Shown in pieces: positions 62,867 to 64,000 of a DNA stretch of 64,000 nt. The translations under genes were made by a program, and so were the position numbers. The DNA is from Caprimulgus europaeus (lineage: Eukaryota; Chordata; Aves; Caprimulgiformes; Caprimulgidae), in the NCBI GenBank assembly GCA_907165065.1, contig OU015523.1:116400246-116464245 (forward strand), read 5' to 3'. Positions within the stretch are counted from its first letter, which is position 1; the number at the start of each line of letters is the position of its first letter. The notes beneath the pieces are model-generated. The model worked only from the letters and a program-made list of their open reading frames with translations. It ran no database searches and was not told the origin of the DNA.

Positions 62867-64000
62867 ACAGCTCCTCAAAAGTCTTTAGGCACCCCTTGTT
62901 GAAATCCATGGGAAGGAGACACATCTTCAGGAGATGTGATTTTGTGAGAGTAAACTACTCAGTTTTACCCAAGGAATTTGCAGTGGAGTGAGGAATCCAT
63001 CTTCTGGGTCCTACATGGATGCTCAAAGTACTGGACCATTCTTGATTTCTTGACACAGAGCCACTCCCTGCCTTTGCAAGACCCAGCAGACCTGCGATTG
63101 CTGGCATCTAGTCTTTTTACACCCTTTGGCAGTGAACCCCTGTCTCACAACATCCCCTGTGCTCATCAAGGCCTGGAAAAGGTGCTGTCCTCAGCAGAAG
63201 GTTTAGTTAAAAAGTTAGTTAGAATCCCATTGGCTGAATGTAGTGATAGCAATTAACTCAGAAGTTTTCTGCCAAAATGAGAAAAAGTTTATATGGACAA
63301 ACCGCCCCAAAAAAACCCACTTCTGCTGCTGTGGAGACTGTTTCCTCTGTTTCCTCTATTCTTTGTGTTCTTGCTTGCTTCTCAGAAAAGAACTTTGCAG
63401 CCCTTCACATTTAAAGTCTATGTAGGAGAGGGTTTTTTAAAATGTACTGTACGTACCTATCAGTCACCTACTTATTAATTATAACTAAAAGCATGATTAA
63501 TCTGTCATGGATAAGGCTGCTAAGTAACCCTAATCATGCTAATGCATTTCTGTCATTTATACAAAAGGCAGTATTATTATCAGTTTTTACATCTGTGTGT
63601 ACTAAGGCCCATATACACAGCAGCTGCAGAGCACTGGTAACTTTTTTCTGCCACAGATGGGATGAGGTTGCATCATGGATAGCTGTACTGCCCCCACAGT
63701 GCCTGTGCAGTGATTTATTTCCTCAACACTAGGAGGATTTAATGATGTTATCTTTCTCAAATAATTTTGCCTTCTAAAATGGGTAACCAATACACTTATG
63801 AAAATCATAATGTTGTAATGACTATGACTGAAATTCCTCTGTGGGAGGGGGCAGCGTGAAGACCAAGGTGCCACTTAAGCCATGCAATGAGTGGGAGCAA
63901 AGAAATGCATAGGTGTTACACAAGTGCCAATGTCTAAGGAAAACAATTCTTTTAGTGTTGAAGAGCATAATGCTTTTCCTTCTGTGTTCTTTTTTCTGAA

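Larger units (their letters stand above)
44971..64000 (-). other. TYR: TYR intron 3 (partial), at least 19 kb
   Basis: Everything right of exon 4 appears to be intron. Exon 3, which should carry a CuB-region histidine motif (HNALHIYMNG-like), was searched for on the - strand and not seen. The intron holds a CR1 copy (45133-45612), several T or A tracts, TA/CATA microsatellites near 53.7-53.87 kb, a T9G13 tract at 58.89 kb, three MIR-like pieces (58.18, 59.77 and 62.8 kb) and an unexplained ORF at 60157-60507. Confidence 0.75.

Noticed and set aside
44971-64000. TYR exon 3
   Set aside because: I searched the - strand for the CuB-region motif expected in exon 3 and found none, so the exon probably lies beyond the right edge.
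1-64000. CRISPR arrays, operons, ribosome-binding sites, tRNA or rRNA genes
   Set aside because: The window is vertebrate nuclear DNA. No regularly spaced repeats or RNA gene structures were seen.

Overview
This window is vertebrate nuclear DNA, almost certainly from a bird. It has AT-rich introns, short exons with GT/AG borders, several 5'-truncated CR1 LINE copies ending in the ATTCTRTG-type 3' tail, and part of an avian ERVL-like LTR. Two genes can be recognised, both only as their 3' ends, and they converge tail to tail. NOX4 (NADPH oxidase 4) is on the + strand from the left edge to 14272. TYR (tyrosinase) is on the - strand, with its stop codon at 35873-35875 and its 5' part beyond the right edge. 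The same convergent TYR/NOX4 neighbourhood is known in other amniotes, including human 11q14.

Layout: 1-14272 holds the last five coding exons of NOX4 (2180-2299, 5754-5862, 6430-6498, 8514-8614, 14152-14272) and their introns. Together they encode about 172 C-terminal residues of the NADPH-binding half. 14273-35872 is about 21.6 kb of NOX4 3'UTR, intergenic DNA and TYR 3'UTR. It carries a 1.26-kb dead CR1 copy (28240-29503), a truncated LTR (29907-30200), a small CR1 scrap near 30.8 kb and a poly(A)-tailed retrocopy-like 3' end on the - strand at 16331-16375. 35873-36096 is the last TYR exon (membrane anchor and cytosolic sorting tail). 36097-44788 is TYR intron 4 with one CR1 fragment. 44789-44970 is TYR exon 4. 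44971-64000 is TYR intron 3, without a recognisable exon 3.

The two genes are not known to form a functional unit. NOX4 makes hydrogen peroxide from NADPH in internal membranes. TYR is the copper enzyme that starts melanin synthesis in melanosomes. No operon, CRISPR array, RNA gene or clearly new coding system was seen. The points most worth checking are a tandem NAGNAG splice acceptor at the last TYR exon, two apparent cysteine gains in NOX4, a near-perfect M-box in TYR intron 3, a protein-like ORF behind an acceptor-like tract in that intron (60157-60507), the retrocopy-like poly(A) end near 16.35 kb, and a set of ancient MIR-like SINE remnants. Most other open reading frames are of the length expected by chance in this much DNA.
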